From contig CAJOQY010000276.1 of assembly GCA_905236835.1 (NCBI GenBank), positions 1 through 9,206 on the forward strand: DNA of 9,206 nt, read 5' to 3'. The notes beneath the pieces were generated by a model, which saw nothing but the letters and a program-made list of their open reading frames with translations, did not search any database and was not told the DNA's origin. Below are positions 1 through 6,325 of the stretch, in pieces (position 1 is the first letter of the stretch; every line of letters begins with the position of its first letter). This DNA comes from an uncultured Oscillibacter sp. Its GTDB lineage: Bacteria > Bacillota > Clostridia > Oscillospirales > Oscillospiraceae. The position numbers and the translations under genes are program-made.

Positions 1-297
1 AACGCGGATACCGAAACTATGACAGTTCTCGGGACGTTGACCGCGACATATGAACATCATGACGCAAATCCATCCGCAACCCCCGCCGTAACCGCCGCCA
101 ATCAAGTGTCTATTTCAGGTTTTAAAATCAAGCAAAAGGTTTTCAGCGCATGGTCCATAGAGGCGCCTGATGTCGCTGGCGTAACATTAAGCGCTCCGAC
201 CGCCGCAACACAGACACTGACATTTGAGTTCGATGTCAATACGAACGCTACCACGGGAGCAAGTCAGACTTATTTGAAATCAATTTCCTTTAGCTGA
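1..297 (+). CDS. 3' end of an unrecognised, probably exported protein (5' partial)
   Basis: The reading frame is open from the first base of the window and ends at TGA 295-297, so the gene very likely begins upstream. The ATG at position 19 has no Shine-Dalgarno sequence and is probably internal. The 98 visible residues are rich in Thr, Ala, Ser and Val, contain no cysteine, and alternate polar and hydrophobic residues as in beta-sandwich domains of surface or secreted proteins (for example the stretches VSISGFKIKQKVF and TLTFEFDVNTNATTG). No sorting motif or transmembrane tail is present at the C-terminus, so if exported it is not anchored by this end. I do not recognise the family. The gene converges with the ECF ATPase gene, and the hairpin at 398-454 can terminate it. 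Confidence 0.6.
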   Translation, partial: NADTETMTVLGTLTATYEHHDANPSATPAVTAANQVSISGFKIKQKVFSAWSIEAPDVAGVTLSAPTAATQTLTFEFDVNTNATTGASQTYLKSISFS

Positions 298-303
298 TAT
301 AAA
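274..303 (+). promoter_or_regulatory. Possible SigA-type promoter for an intergenic RNA
   Basis: TTGAAA at 274-279 and TATAAA at 298-303 are separated by 18 bp. The -10 lies just past the stop codon of the upstream gene, and transcription would start near 310, immediately before the first of three hairpins. With the terminator at 398-470 this would give an RNA of about 155 nt. AT-rich DNA yields such matches by chance, so this is suggestive only. Confidence 0.35.
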
Positions 304-309
304 CGCAAG

Positions 310-470
310 TATTATTATAGGCGTCCCTCGGGCGGGATTGGGAAACTCGTCCGTGACGCGCCGGGTTGCGCACACATGAAACCCGGCTGAATAGACAGCG
401 GAAACGCGTCCCTTTGGAGTTTTCTCCTTTCGATGTTGGGGGACGCGTTCCCGCGTTTTATATTATATTT
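310..470 (+). ncRNA. Candidate structured RNA, three consecutive hairpins
   Basis: This stretch lies between two convergent genes and folds unusually well. Hairpin 1 pairs 321-325 with 355-359 and 329-336 with 346-353 (8 bp, two G-U). Hairpin 2 pairs 360-367 with 380-387 (8 bp, perfect, 12-nt loop). Hairpin 3 pairs 403-412 with 440-449 and 398-401 with 451-454 (14 bp around one A/C mismatch), with a small inner hairpin GGAG/CTCC at 416-427, and is followed by a T-rich tail. The heptamer GCGTCCC occurs at 321-327 and 406-412. Both copies can pair with GGGACGC at 440-446, so an alternative fold that breaks the terminator stem exists. I could not match it to 6S RNA, tmRNA, SRP RNA, RNase P or a common riboswitch class. 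It may instead be only an elaborate 3' UTR of the upstream gene. Confidence 0.4.
398..470 (+). terminator. Intrinsic terminator
   Basis: A 15-position GC-rich stem (398-412 with 440-454, one mismatch at 402/450) is followed by a T-rich tail beginning GTTTTATATTATATTTTT at 455. It fits termination of rightward transcription from the gene ending at 297 or from the candidate RNA. Read on the other strand the stem has no T-run behind it, so it is a weaker terminator for the ECF ATPase operon arriving from the right. Confidence 0.75.
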
Positions 471-495
471 TTAAAATATATTTTTAATGATATTT

Positions 496-1356
496 TTAAA
501 CGGCCTGTAAAGCGTTTGTGATTGCGTCCGCGCATTCGTCCACGGATAAGCGGTCAAGCGGCACATTCCATCCGGCGCGTTTCAATCTATCCAGCAAGTC
601 CACCGTGTCCGGGACGGTCAAGCCCATCGCCCGCAGGGGGCCGGTTTTGGGGAATATCTCGCGCGGCGTCCCGTCCATGACGATTTTCCCGTGATCCATG
701 ACAATCACACGGTCCGCGAGCGCGGCTTCGTCCATATGGTGCGTGATTAATATCACCGTGATGTTTTTTTCGTGATTTAATCTCATCACGGCGTCCAACA
801 CTTCCCGCCGCCCGACAGGGTCCAGCATGGCCGTGGCTTCATCTAATATAATACACGCCGGTTCCATCGCCAACACGCCCGCAATCGCGATTCTCTGTTT
901 TTGTCCGCCGGATAATAAATGCGGCGCGTGCGTGACAAATTCTTCCATGCCCACGGCTTTTAAGGCGTCATCCACGCGCTTTCGTATCTCTTCCGACGGT
1001 ACGCCCAGATTTTCCGGCGCGAACGCCACATCTTCTTCCACCACATTGGCGACAATCTGATTATCCGGATTTTGAAATACCATGCCGATTTTCTGACGAA
1101 TCGCCAATAATAATCCCTCGTCGCGGGTATCCATGCCGGAAATATACACCGCGCCGCCGGACGGCAATAAAATCGCGTTGAATGTTTTAGACAGCGTCGA
1201 TTTCCCGGAGCCGTTATGCCCAAGAACCGCCGTGAAAGTCCCGGTTTGAATTTCCAGATTAATTTCATTCAATACCGGGATTTCCGTCCGTCCCTCTTCC
1301 GCCGGATACGCGAATTTTAAATTTTGCGTTTGTACAATCGCCGCCAATGTTTTCAC
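496..1356 (-). CDS. ecfA1: Energy-coupling factor (ECF) transporter ATP-binding protein, EcfA type
   Basis: This is a cytoplasmic ABC ATPase that powers ECF vitamin or metal uptake together with a second ATPase, the membrane protein EcfT and interchangeable S-components. All ABC motifs are intact: Walker A GHNGSGKST (46-54), Q-loop in FQNPDNQ (about 94-100), signature LSGGQKQR (148-155), Walker B IILDEA (169-174) and the H-switch His in ITHHMDEA (about 206). The QNPDNQIV and IAIAGVLAMEP stretches are typical of EcfA/CbiO rather than of other importers. The length of 286 aa is normal. The listed start is GTG at 1354-1356. A TTG at 1345-1347 is at least as likely, because GGGGTG lies 6 nt before it. 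The gene follows the methyltransferase stop by 6 nt, so it is almost surely cotranscribed with it. The usual partners ecfA2 and ecfT are not adjacent. The A1 rather than A2 assignment is tentative. Confidence 0.9.
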   Translation of the reverse strand: MKTLAAIVQTQNLKFAYPAEEGRTEIPVLNEINLEIQTGTFTAVLGHNGSGKSTLSKTFNAILLPSGGAVYISGMDTRDEGLLLAIRQKIGMVFQNPDNQIVANVVEEDVAFAPENLGVPSEEIRKRVDDALKAVGMEEFVTHAPHLLSGGQKQRIAIAGVLAMEPACIILDEATAMLDPVGRREVLDAVMRLNHEKNITVILITHHMDEAALADRVIVMDHGKIVMDGTPREIFPKTGPLRAMGLTVPDTVDLLDRLKRAGWNVPLDRLSVDECADAITNALQAV

Positions 1357-1362
1357 CCCGTT

Positions 1363-2241
1363 TTAGATTTCCCATCGTCCCGCCGCGCCGCACGGGAAAG
1401 CCATCTTGCTTTCCGTCACGGGCAGTCCCAATTCATCCCACGCGCAGATCCCGCCGTATCTGGATTTGACCAGCAGGCCCAGCAAATAGCCCAATACCGA
1501 CGGCGCAAGCCCGGTCGTATAAGAATTAATAATCACAAATAACGGCTTTTTGGATAAAACATCCGCGCATAATTTGATAAAATCATATAAATTATCTTCT
1601 AATTTCCAGATTTCGCCGCCCGGACCGCGCCCGTAACTCGGCGGATCCATAATAATCGCGTCATAACGATTCCCGCGCCGGATTTCCCGTTGTATAAATT
1701 TCCCGCAGTCGTCCGTGATCCATCGGATCGGCGCGGCGGATAATCCGGAAGATTTCGCGTTTTCCCTCGCCCACGCCACCATGCCTTTGGCGGCGTCCAC
1801 ATGGCACACGCCCGCCCCGGCTTTCGCGCACGCGACGGACGCGCCGCCCGTATAGGCGAATAAATTTAATATTTTGATCTCCCTGTCCGGATTGTTTTTC
1901 ATCGCTTCCCGGATTTTATCGCGCGCGAAATCCCAGTTGACGGCCTGTTCCGGGAATAATCCCATATGTTTAAAATTCATGGGCTTGACCTGAAAGATCA
2001 AGTCCCGATAGCGAATCGGCCAGTTTTCCGGGAGATTGTTCGCGCGTTCCCAGTGTCCGCCGCCGCTATGGGATCGTATATAACGGGCGTCCGCCCGCCG
2101 CCACAATTCATGACGGCGGGGCGTATGCCAAATCGCCTGCGGGTCGGGCCGTATGAATATTTTTTTCCCCCAGCGTTCCAGACGTTCCCCGTCTCCGCAG
2201 TCGATCAACTCATAATCCCGCCATTTGTCCGCGATCCACAT
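1363..2241 (-). CDS. Class I SAM-dependent methyltransferase, RlmI/K-like (probably RNA-directed)
   Basis: The 292-aa protein has the Rossmann-type fold of class I methyltransferases. With the chosen start, motif I ILNLFAYTGGAS is at about 124-135, the acidic loop following it is VDAAKG (148-153), and motif IV is DPPSYGRG (199-206), the catalytic loop used by nucleic-acid methyltransferases of the COG1092/Methyltrans_SAM group. The N-terminus (MWIADKWRDYELID, then LERWGKK) resembles the short clostridial members that lack the PUA domain of true RlmI, so the RNA substrate is inferred, not shown. The start is ATG at 2239-2241, because AGAGGG lies 7 nt upstream. An in-frame ATG 30 nt earlier (2269-2271) has no such site. 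The gene sits between a DUF4230 gene (58 nt upstream) and the ECF ATPase (6 nt downstream) in one apparent transcription unit. Confidence 0.85.
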   Translation of the reverse strand: MWIADKWRDYELIDCGDGERLERWGKKIFIRPDPQAIWHTPRRHELWRRADARYIRSHSGGGHWERANNLPENWPIRYRDLIFQVKPMNFKHMGLFPEQAVNWDFARDKIREAMKNNPDREIKILNLFAYTGGASVACAKAGAGVCHVDAAKGMVAWARENAKSSGLSAAPIRWITDDCGKFIQREIRRGNRYDAIIMDPPSYGRGPGGEIWKLEDNLYDFIKLCADVLSKKPLFVIINSYTTGLAPSVLGYLLGLLVKSRYGGICAWDELGLPVTESKMAFPCGAAGRWEI

Positions 2242-2299
2242 ATTATTTCCCTCTAAATTCTGATTTGTCATTCATGAACGCGTAAAAAATTTGATATTA

Positions 2300-2950
2300 T
2301 CAGCTTACGACGCGTATATTGATCTGATACGAACGCGTCTCCGGCAGGGCGTCCAGCAGGGATTGGATGGCGAGGCTGGCCCGTTCATTCGCTTCCGTCA
2401 GCAATCCGCCGTCAATGGCCCGCTGTTCCATGACGGATTTCTGATCTTTCGTAAAATCCGTGAAATCACTGATTGTAATGGGATTAAATAAATTCCGGCT
2501 TTCGTCAAAAACATGAATGGTTTCTTCCAGAATCTCATGGGAAATAATCGCGCTCTGGGGAAATGTCATTGTAATTACGCGGGCATCCTCGTCAATGCGA
2601 ATGGACATGCCGTTCATATTGACGCCGACGCGGATCACGCCGTCATAAGAGATAATAAAGCTCTTGACGGTAAAGGGCAGCGCCCATCCGTGGAAATCCA
2701 GCTGATTCTCGAATTTCCCCATATTTGTATAATGATATTCCACCGTGATTAAATCCTGCACATAACGCAATTGCTGTTCCAGCAGGTCATAAGTCACGGT
2801 CGGCTCCGGCTCGTTGGCTTCGCGCTGATAAAATATGTACGAAACCCCGATTCCCGCCGCCGCGCCAAGCAGTAATAAAAACAATGCCAAACCGAAACGA
2901 AAAGGCCGCCGTTTCGTTTTCCGTTCGGATGTTTGCGCTGTCTCCGTCAA
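2300..2950 (-). CDS. DUF4230 family membrane-anchored protein (copy 1)
   Basis: This is a single-pass membrane protein of unknown function. A short basic N-terminus (RKTKRRPFRFG) leads into one hydrophobic segment (LALFLLLLGAAAGIGVSYIF, about residues 21-40), so the bulk of the protein is probably outside the cell. The body shows the DUF4230 pattern: YVQDLITVEYHYTNMG, then SYDGVIRVGVNMNGM, then VITMTFPQSAIISHEIL, and a helical C-terminal half. It is clearly paralogous to the gene at 3432-4106. The start chosen is TTG at 2948-2950 with AAGGAAG about 9-10 nt upstream. ATGs at 2974 and 3001 lack a ribosome site, and the 3001 one lies inside a palindrome. The TTG also gives a leader length like that of copy 2 once the inserted element is subtracted. 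It heads the operon with the methyltransferase and ECF ATPase. Confidence 0.8.
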   Translation of the reverse strand: MTETAQTSERKTKRRPFRFGLALFLLLLGAAAGIGVSYIFYQREANEPEPTVTYDLLEQQLRYVQDLITVEYHYTNMGKFENQLDFHGWALPFTVKSFIISYDGVIRVGVNMNGMSIRIDEDARVITMTFPQSAIISHEILEETIHVFDESRNLFNPITISDFTDFTKDQKSVMEQRAIDGGLLTEANERASLAIQSLLDALPETRSYQINIRVVS

Positions 2951-2997
2951 TGCTCTCTCTTCCTTTCCAATCATATCGCGTATTATCATATACATAC

Positions 2998-3017
2998 GCA
3001 TTTTATATATAAAATGC
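2998..3017. repeat. 20-bp perfect palindrome, left copy of an 18-bp duplication
   Basis: GCATTTTATA followed by its exact reverse complement forms a 20-bp palindrome. Its first 18 bases recur at 3227-3244 in the same orientation, on the other side of the hairpin element, so it may be a duplicated target or an outer end of the element. Confidence 0.85.
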
Positions 3018-3030
3018 CAATCAATGGTTG

Positions 3031-3187
3031 AACCTCACCCCCTGTCCCCCTCTCCTAAATAGGAGAGGGGGGACTTGAAGGGGGAAAATTCCATCCAAAA
3101 CAAGAGATTTCGGATCGCCCTGAGAGAAATTTTTACCCATTGCGTCCCCCTTCCCCTTTTAAGGGGAAGGGGACAGGGGATGAGGTT
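3031..3187. repeat. REPIN/MITE-like palindromic element without coding capacity
   Basis: The ends are inverted copies: 3031-3049 (AACCTCACCCCCTGTCCCC) matches the complement of 3169-3187 at 18 of 19 positions. Inside each end is a strong hairpin: C-rich 3046-3056 with G-rich 3061-3071 on the left (11 bp, AAAT loop), and a second hairpin over about 3146-3172 on the right (12 bp, CCCCTT repeats against AAGGGG repeats). About 70 bp of unrelated DNA separates them. Two inverted REP-like hairpins around a spacer is the REPIN arrangement. No open frame of interest lies inside, so mobilisation would need a RAYT-like or other transposase elsewhere. It sits in the 5' leader of DUF4230 copy 1. Confidence 0.75.
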
Positions 3188-3226
3188 CTATCAAATTAAT
3201 TATATTTCGATTTTAACTCTTGAGCG

Positions 3227-3244
3227 GCATTTTATATATAAAAT
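3227..3244. repeat. Right copy of the 18-bp duplication
   Basis: This is an exact direct repeat of 2998-3015, 229 bp away. It lies between the hairpin element and the minus-strand promoter at 3293-3337. Together with the left copy it brackets all of the hairpin element plus about 55 bp of flanking DNA. Confidence 0.85.
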
Positions 3245-3292
3245 AACACTCCGCCGCCGCCCGGATATTCCCGGACTTTCCATGGGATTTTT

Positions 3293-3337
3293 ATTATATC
3301 ACGAAAAAAAAGAAAAGTACAGTCTTTTCACGCGGAT
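3293..3337 (-). promoter_or_regulatory. Promoter of DUF4230 copy 1 operon, conserved block
   Basis: Read leftwards this gives TGTACT as the -35 (3316-3321), a 17-bp A/T-tract spacer and a perfect TATAAT -10 (3293-3298) preceded by GTGA. The 45-bp block aligns without gaps to 4217-4261, 39 of 45 identical, and those differences fall mostly in the spacer tract. The ACTGTAC core and the upstream ATCCG.GTGAAAA portion are conserved, which suggests a shared regulator or sigma preference since TGTACT is a poor SigA -35. The rest of the 2951-3431 gap (about 3245-3290 and 3338-3431) shows nothing else I can name except a 5-bp hairpin at 3331-3344 abutting the -35. No clear terminator for DUF4230 copy 2 is visible. 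Confidence 0.65.
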
Positions 3338-3431
3338 TCCCGCGCGAACATAAAAATTTTTCTGACGAAACCGCCCGTGAAATGGAAATCCCCGGAAAAT
3401 TATTGATAAAATCCTGTGAAATCACGCGAAA

Positions 3432-4106
3432 TCAATTCCCGTCCGCTTCTTCCGCCGCGCGTTCCTCCGGCTGAAATTGAATGATCAGTTCATATCCCAT
3501 CTCATCGCAAATGATTTGATAATGCTCCCGCATAAACATCGCCGCGCGTTCCCGGGCTTCTTCCAGCAATCCCTGTCCCACGGCCCGCGCTTCCATTTCC
3601 GCTTCCCGTTCCTCCGAAAAATTCAGATATTCCTCCGCCGTGATTTGATTTAATATATTCCGCGTTTCGTCTAAAACCTCGATTTGATCTCTTGGAATCT
3701 CATGCCCCATCTGTTCCGCCGGTGGAATCATAACCGTAACGGTTTTGGCCTCATGATCGACTGTTCTCTGAACCCGCCGCAAGTCGACGCCAAATTTAAT
3801 CACGCCTTCATAAATGATAATCAATCTCTTCTGCGTCAACGGAAGATTCAAGCCGAACAACTGCCGGTTGTCTTTGTTGACATAGGCGTCACGGTAATGA
3901 TAGCGCACGGTCACTAAATCCTGCACATATTCCAGCCGTTCGCCGATCAGTCTCGTCTCGATTTTCGCCCGGCTCTGATACGGCGTCCAGACAAACAGAT
4001 ACAGCGCCGCCGCTGTGATAACGGCCAGCGTCAGCGTGACGAACGCCACCCAGAACGTATATTTGACAGTATGTCCGACATGATTGTTTGTCTCTTTGAC
4101 ATTCAT
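3432..4106 (-). CDS. DUF4230 family membrane-anchored protein (copy 2)
   Basis: This 224-aa paralog of the gene at 2300-2950 has the same architecture: a short N-terminus, one hydrophobic segment (YTFWVAFVTLTLAVITAAAL, about 16-35), then the DUF4230 body with YVQDLVTVRYHYRD, IYEGVIKFGVDLRRV and VTVMIPPAEQMGHEI. The C-terminal third is a charged, probably helical stretch rich in Glu and Arg (EEREAEMEARAVGQGLLEE). The function of the family is unknown, and the extracellular location is inferred from topology. The start is ATG at 4104-4106, with GGGAG 9 nt upstream. An ATG 33 nt earlier (4137-4139) has no comparable site. It is transcribed from its own promoter at 4217-4261, divergently from the M3 peptidase gene. 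The two copies are diverged in sequence, so the duplication is not recent. Confidence 0.85.
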   Translation of the reverse strand: MNVKETNNHVGHTVKYTFWVAFVTLTLAVITAAALYLFVWTPYQSRAKIETRLIGERLEYVQDLVTVRYHYRDAYVNKDNRQLFGLNLPLTQKRLIIIYEGVIKFGVDLRRVQRTVDHEAKTVTVMIPPAEQMGHEIPRDQIEVLDETRNILNQITAEEYLNFSEEREAEMEARAVGQGLLEEARERAAMFMREHYQIICDEMGYELIIQFQPEERAAEEADGN

Positions 4107-4216
4107 AATTTCCGACTCCCTTCCCTTTTCCCCGCGCATACCGCCGCCGTTTTGATTGAAATATCATTTTTCGCGTTTCGCGCGTCCCGTTTTCCGAACT
4201 TTCGCTTATTATTATA

Positions 4217-4261
4217 ATTATATCACAATAAAATAAAAAAGTACAGTGTTTTCAAGCGGAT
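4217..4261 (-). promoter_or_regulatory. Promoter of DUF4230 copy 2, conserved block
   Basis: Leftward TGTACT (4240-4245), 17 bp, TATAAT (4217-4222) with GTGA before the -10. It is the partner of the block at 3293-3337 (39 of 45 positions shared, no gaps). The leader to the ATG at 4106 would be about 105 nt. Confidence 0.7.
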
Positions 4262-4283
4262 AATTTCTGTGAAATATTCTCCC

Positions 4284-4312
4284 TTTACGGCGTCGGGGTT
4301 TCGTGGTATAAT
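4284..4312 (+). promoter_or_regulatory. Promoter of the M3 peptidase gene
   Basis: TTTACG (4284-4289), a 17-bp spacer and a perfect TATAAT (4307-4312) form a good SigA-type promoter, with a start near 4319 and a leader of about 50 nt. Its -35 is 38 bp from the -35 of the oppositely directed DUF4230 promoter, so a regulator bound between them could touch both. Confidence 0.65.
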
Positions 4313-4368
4313 AAAATTATAATAAAAAATAACGCGCCGCCGGGACAGGCGGCGGGGAAGGGGAAAGC

Positions 4369-6246
4369 ATGGCGAAAAAGAAATGGCGGACAGCGGCGGC
4401 GCTGATATTAATATTAATTTTGACAACGCTTTTGCCGGGATGCGGCTCGCAAACATCGAGCGGCGGCGCGGACAATATGGCGAACGCGACGGATATGGCG
4501 TCCGGCAATCTCCCGGCGCCGGAGGCGCGGCATACGGAATTTTTCACGCCCCGCCAACACGCGGACGTGGATTTCAGCGAAATGGGATATATACCGGCCA
4601 ATATGGAGGAAATTCTGGCGCAAATGGACGCCGTGCGGGAACTGACGGCGGATATTGAAAATTATGACGGCGTTCTTGACGGATTTCTGGACGCCTGCGA
4701 CAACCGGGACTGGGTCGAAACGCTGTCCGCGCTGGCGGAAATCGAATATGATCAAAATCCCGCGTCGGAAAACGCGGCGGAGAATCGCGCTCAGTCGGAC
4801 GAAAACAGCACGGTTGTGACGGACGCGCTGTATATACTCGCCAAAGATATTTTAAACAGCCCGTGCGCGGATGTGATTTTGGAGGAAATGGCGATTGACC
4901 CGGAAATATTGTCTGAATATGAACCCGTCACGGAAAAGGAACTGTCGCTGATGAAAAAATCATCCGCGCTGGAGGACGAATATTGGGCCGCCGCCGCGCG
5001 GCGTTATACGGCGCAATACCGGGGCCGCGAATGGGACGAGGACGCGCTGATGTCCGCCGCGTGGATCAGTGACGACGACTGGTATGCCATTTACGGCGAA
5101 ATTCAAAAACAGAAAAACGCCGTTCTGGGTGAGATTTTCCTGCGTATGCTGGACTTGCGCCATCAGGAGGCGGAACTGTCCGGATATGAGAATTACACGG
5201 ATTACGCCTATGAATCCGTTTACGCGCGGGATTATACGCCGGATGAAATCCAAGATTTCCAACAGGCCGTCAAAACATACATCGCGCCGGTCAAAGCGGC
5301 GCTGGATCAGGCGGCGTGGGAGGCGTCGGACGCGGCTGTATTTGAGAAAGATTTCTCCGGCGATATTGCGCTTGATTTAATCGCGCCTTATATCGCGGCT
5401 CTGTCGGACGAAATGTCGGAAGCGTTCGCGTATATGCGCCGCCACGGATTATATGACAGCGCCGCGAGCGAGACCAAAAACGACATGGGTTATACAATCG
5501 GACTGCCCAGTTACGGCGCGGCGTTTTTCTATAATTCCCCTGTCGGCGGCGCGCAGGACGTGATGGATACGATTCATGAATTCGGGCATTATAACGACGC
5601 TTATTGGACCCTCCCGGACTGGGACGGCATGACGAAAAGCATTGACATCGCGGAAGTCCATTCGCAGGCGCTGGAATTGTTATTCACCAGATTTTATCCG
5701 GAAATATTCGGAAAAGACAGCGAGGCGGTCAGATTACAGGTGTTAAATAATATTTTAGGCAGTATTGTTGACGGCGCGTTGTTCGACGAGCTGCAGCAAT
5801 GGGCTTACGCGCAATCAAAAGAATCCGGCGTAACGCTGAAAGATCTGAATCATAAATACCGCGAACTCTGCGCGGAATACGGCGTGATTGATCCGGATGA
5901 TCCGCGCGACGAGATGTACGGATGGACGGATGTCCCGCACACGTTTATTTCACCATTGTATTATATCAGCTACGCGGTTTCCGCCGCCGGGGCGTTTTCG
6001 TTCTGGCTGGAAGCGCGGGACGATTATTTCGCCGCCGCGGACCGGTATTTGGAATTTACGGCGCTTGATATTAATTACGGCTTTCAGGACAGTTTTGACG
6101 CCGTGGAACTTGAATCGCCCCTCACGGCGGATTATCTAAAAGAAGTGGCGTCGGCTTTGAATGAAAGTTTAAATTTAAATCTTGATTTGGCTTTCAATTC
6201 GGATTTAAATTTCAGACCGGTGGACGATATTTCATCGGCGGCGTGA
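4369..6246 (+). CDS. Lipoprotein zinc metallopeptidase, M3 (oligoendopeptidase F-like) family
   Basis: The 625-aa protein begins with a lipoprotein signal: basic residues 3-7, a hydrophobic stretch 8-22 and the lipobox LPGC with the lipidated Cys at 25, then a Ser/Gly/Ala-rich linker. It should therefore be tethered outside the membrane and cut short peptides. The catalytic site is HEFGH at 403-407 (two zinc His and the catalytic Glu 404), with the third ligand probably Glu 429 in AEVHSQALE. The M3 substrate-binding segment is recognisable at 524-537 (HTFISPLYYISYAV). The position that is usually His at the end of HExGHxxH is Asp 410 here. The C-terminal tail (about 595-625) is low-complexity with repeated Asn-Leu. 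The start has AAGGGG close upstream and a fitting promoter. Most M3 oligopeptidases are cytoplasmic, so the lipid anchor is notable. Confidence 0.9.
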   Translation: MAKKKWRTAAALILILILTTLLPGCGSQTSSGGADNMANATDMASGNLPAPEARHTEFFTPRQHADVDFSEMGYIPANMEEILAQMDAVRELTADIENYDGVLDGFLDACDNRDWVETLSALAEIEYDQNPASENAAENRAQSDENSTVVTDALYILAKDILNSPCADVILEEMAIDPEILSEYEPVTEKELSLMKKSSALEDEYWAAAARRYTAQYRGREWDEDALMSAAWISDDDWYAIYGEIQKQKNAVLGEIFLRMLDLRHQEAELSGYENYTDYAYESVYARDYTPDEIQDFQQAVKTYIAPVKAALDQAAWEASDAAVFEKDFSGDIALDLIAPYIAALSDEMSEAFAYMRRHGLYDSAASETKNDMGYTIGLPSYGAAFFYNSPVGGAQDVMDTIHEFGHYNDAYWTLPDWDGMTKSIDIAEVHSQALELLFTRFYPEIFGKDSEAVRLQVLNNILGSIVDGALFDELQQWAYAQSKESGVTLKDLNHKYRELCAEYGVIDPDDPRDEMYGWTDVPHTFISPLYYISYAVSAAGAFSFWLEARDDYFAAADRYLEFTALDINYGFQDSFDAVELESPLTADYLKEVASALNESLNLNLDLAFNSDLNFRPVDDISSAA

Positions 6247-6280
6247 TATTTCAAAGCTATCCGCGCATCGTGGAATGTAT

Positions 6281-6325
6281 TTATAAAATTTATAAAATTT
6301 ATAAAATTTATAAAATTTATAAAAT
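6281..6325. repeat. Five perfect 9-bp tandem repeats (TTATAAAAT)
   Basis: Five uninterrupted copies of TTATAAAAT lie between the M3 peptidase and the permease. A looser pair of ATAAAATAT units follows at 6351-6368, inside a generally AT-only tract. Such short perfect arrays tend to vary in copy number. No GC-rich terminator hairpin is visible after the peptidase gene, so the rest of 6247-6400 holds nothing else I can name. Confidence 0.9.

Noticed and set aside
376..387. Resemblance to the conserved ATGAAACCCGGC-like core of SAM-I riboswitches.
   Set aside because: The rest of the SAM-I junction, including the kink-turn and the segment after the core, is absent, and no downstream gene lies on that strand. 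The match is the right arm of a simple hairpin.
3075..3353. Plus-strand open frame through the hairpin element and the promoter block.
   Set aside because: It is made of the repeat arms, palindrome and promoter DNA, and has no credible protein features.
6281..6325. CRISPR-like array.
   Set aside because: The 9-bp units are directly contiguous, with no spacers and no cas genes nearby.
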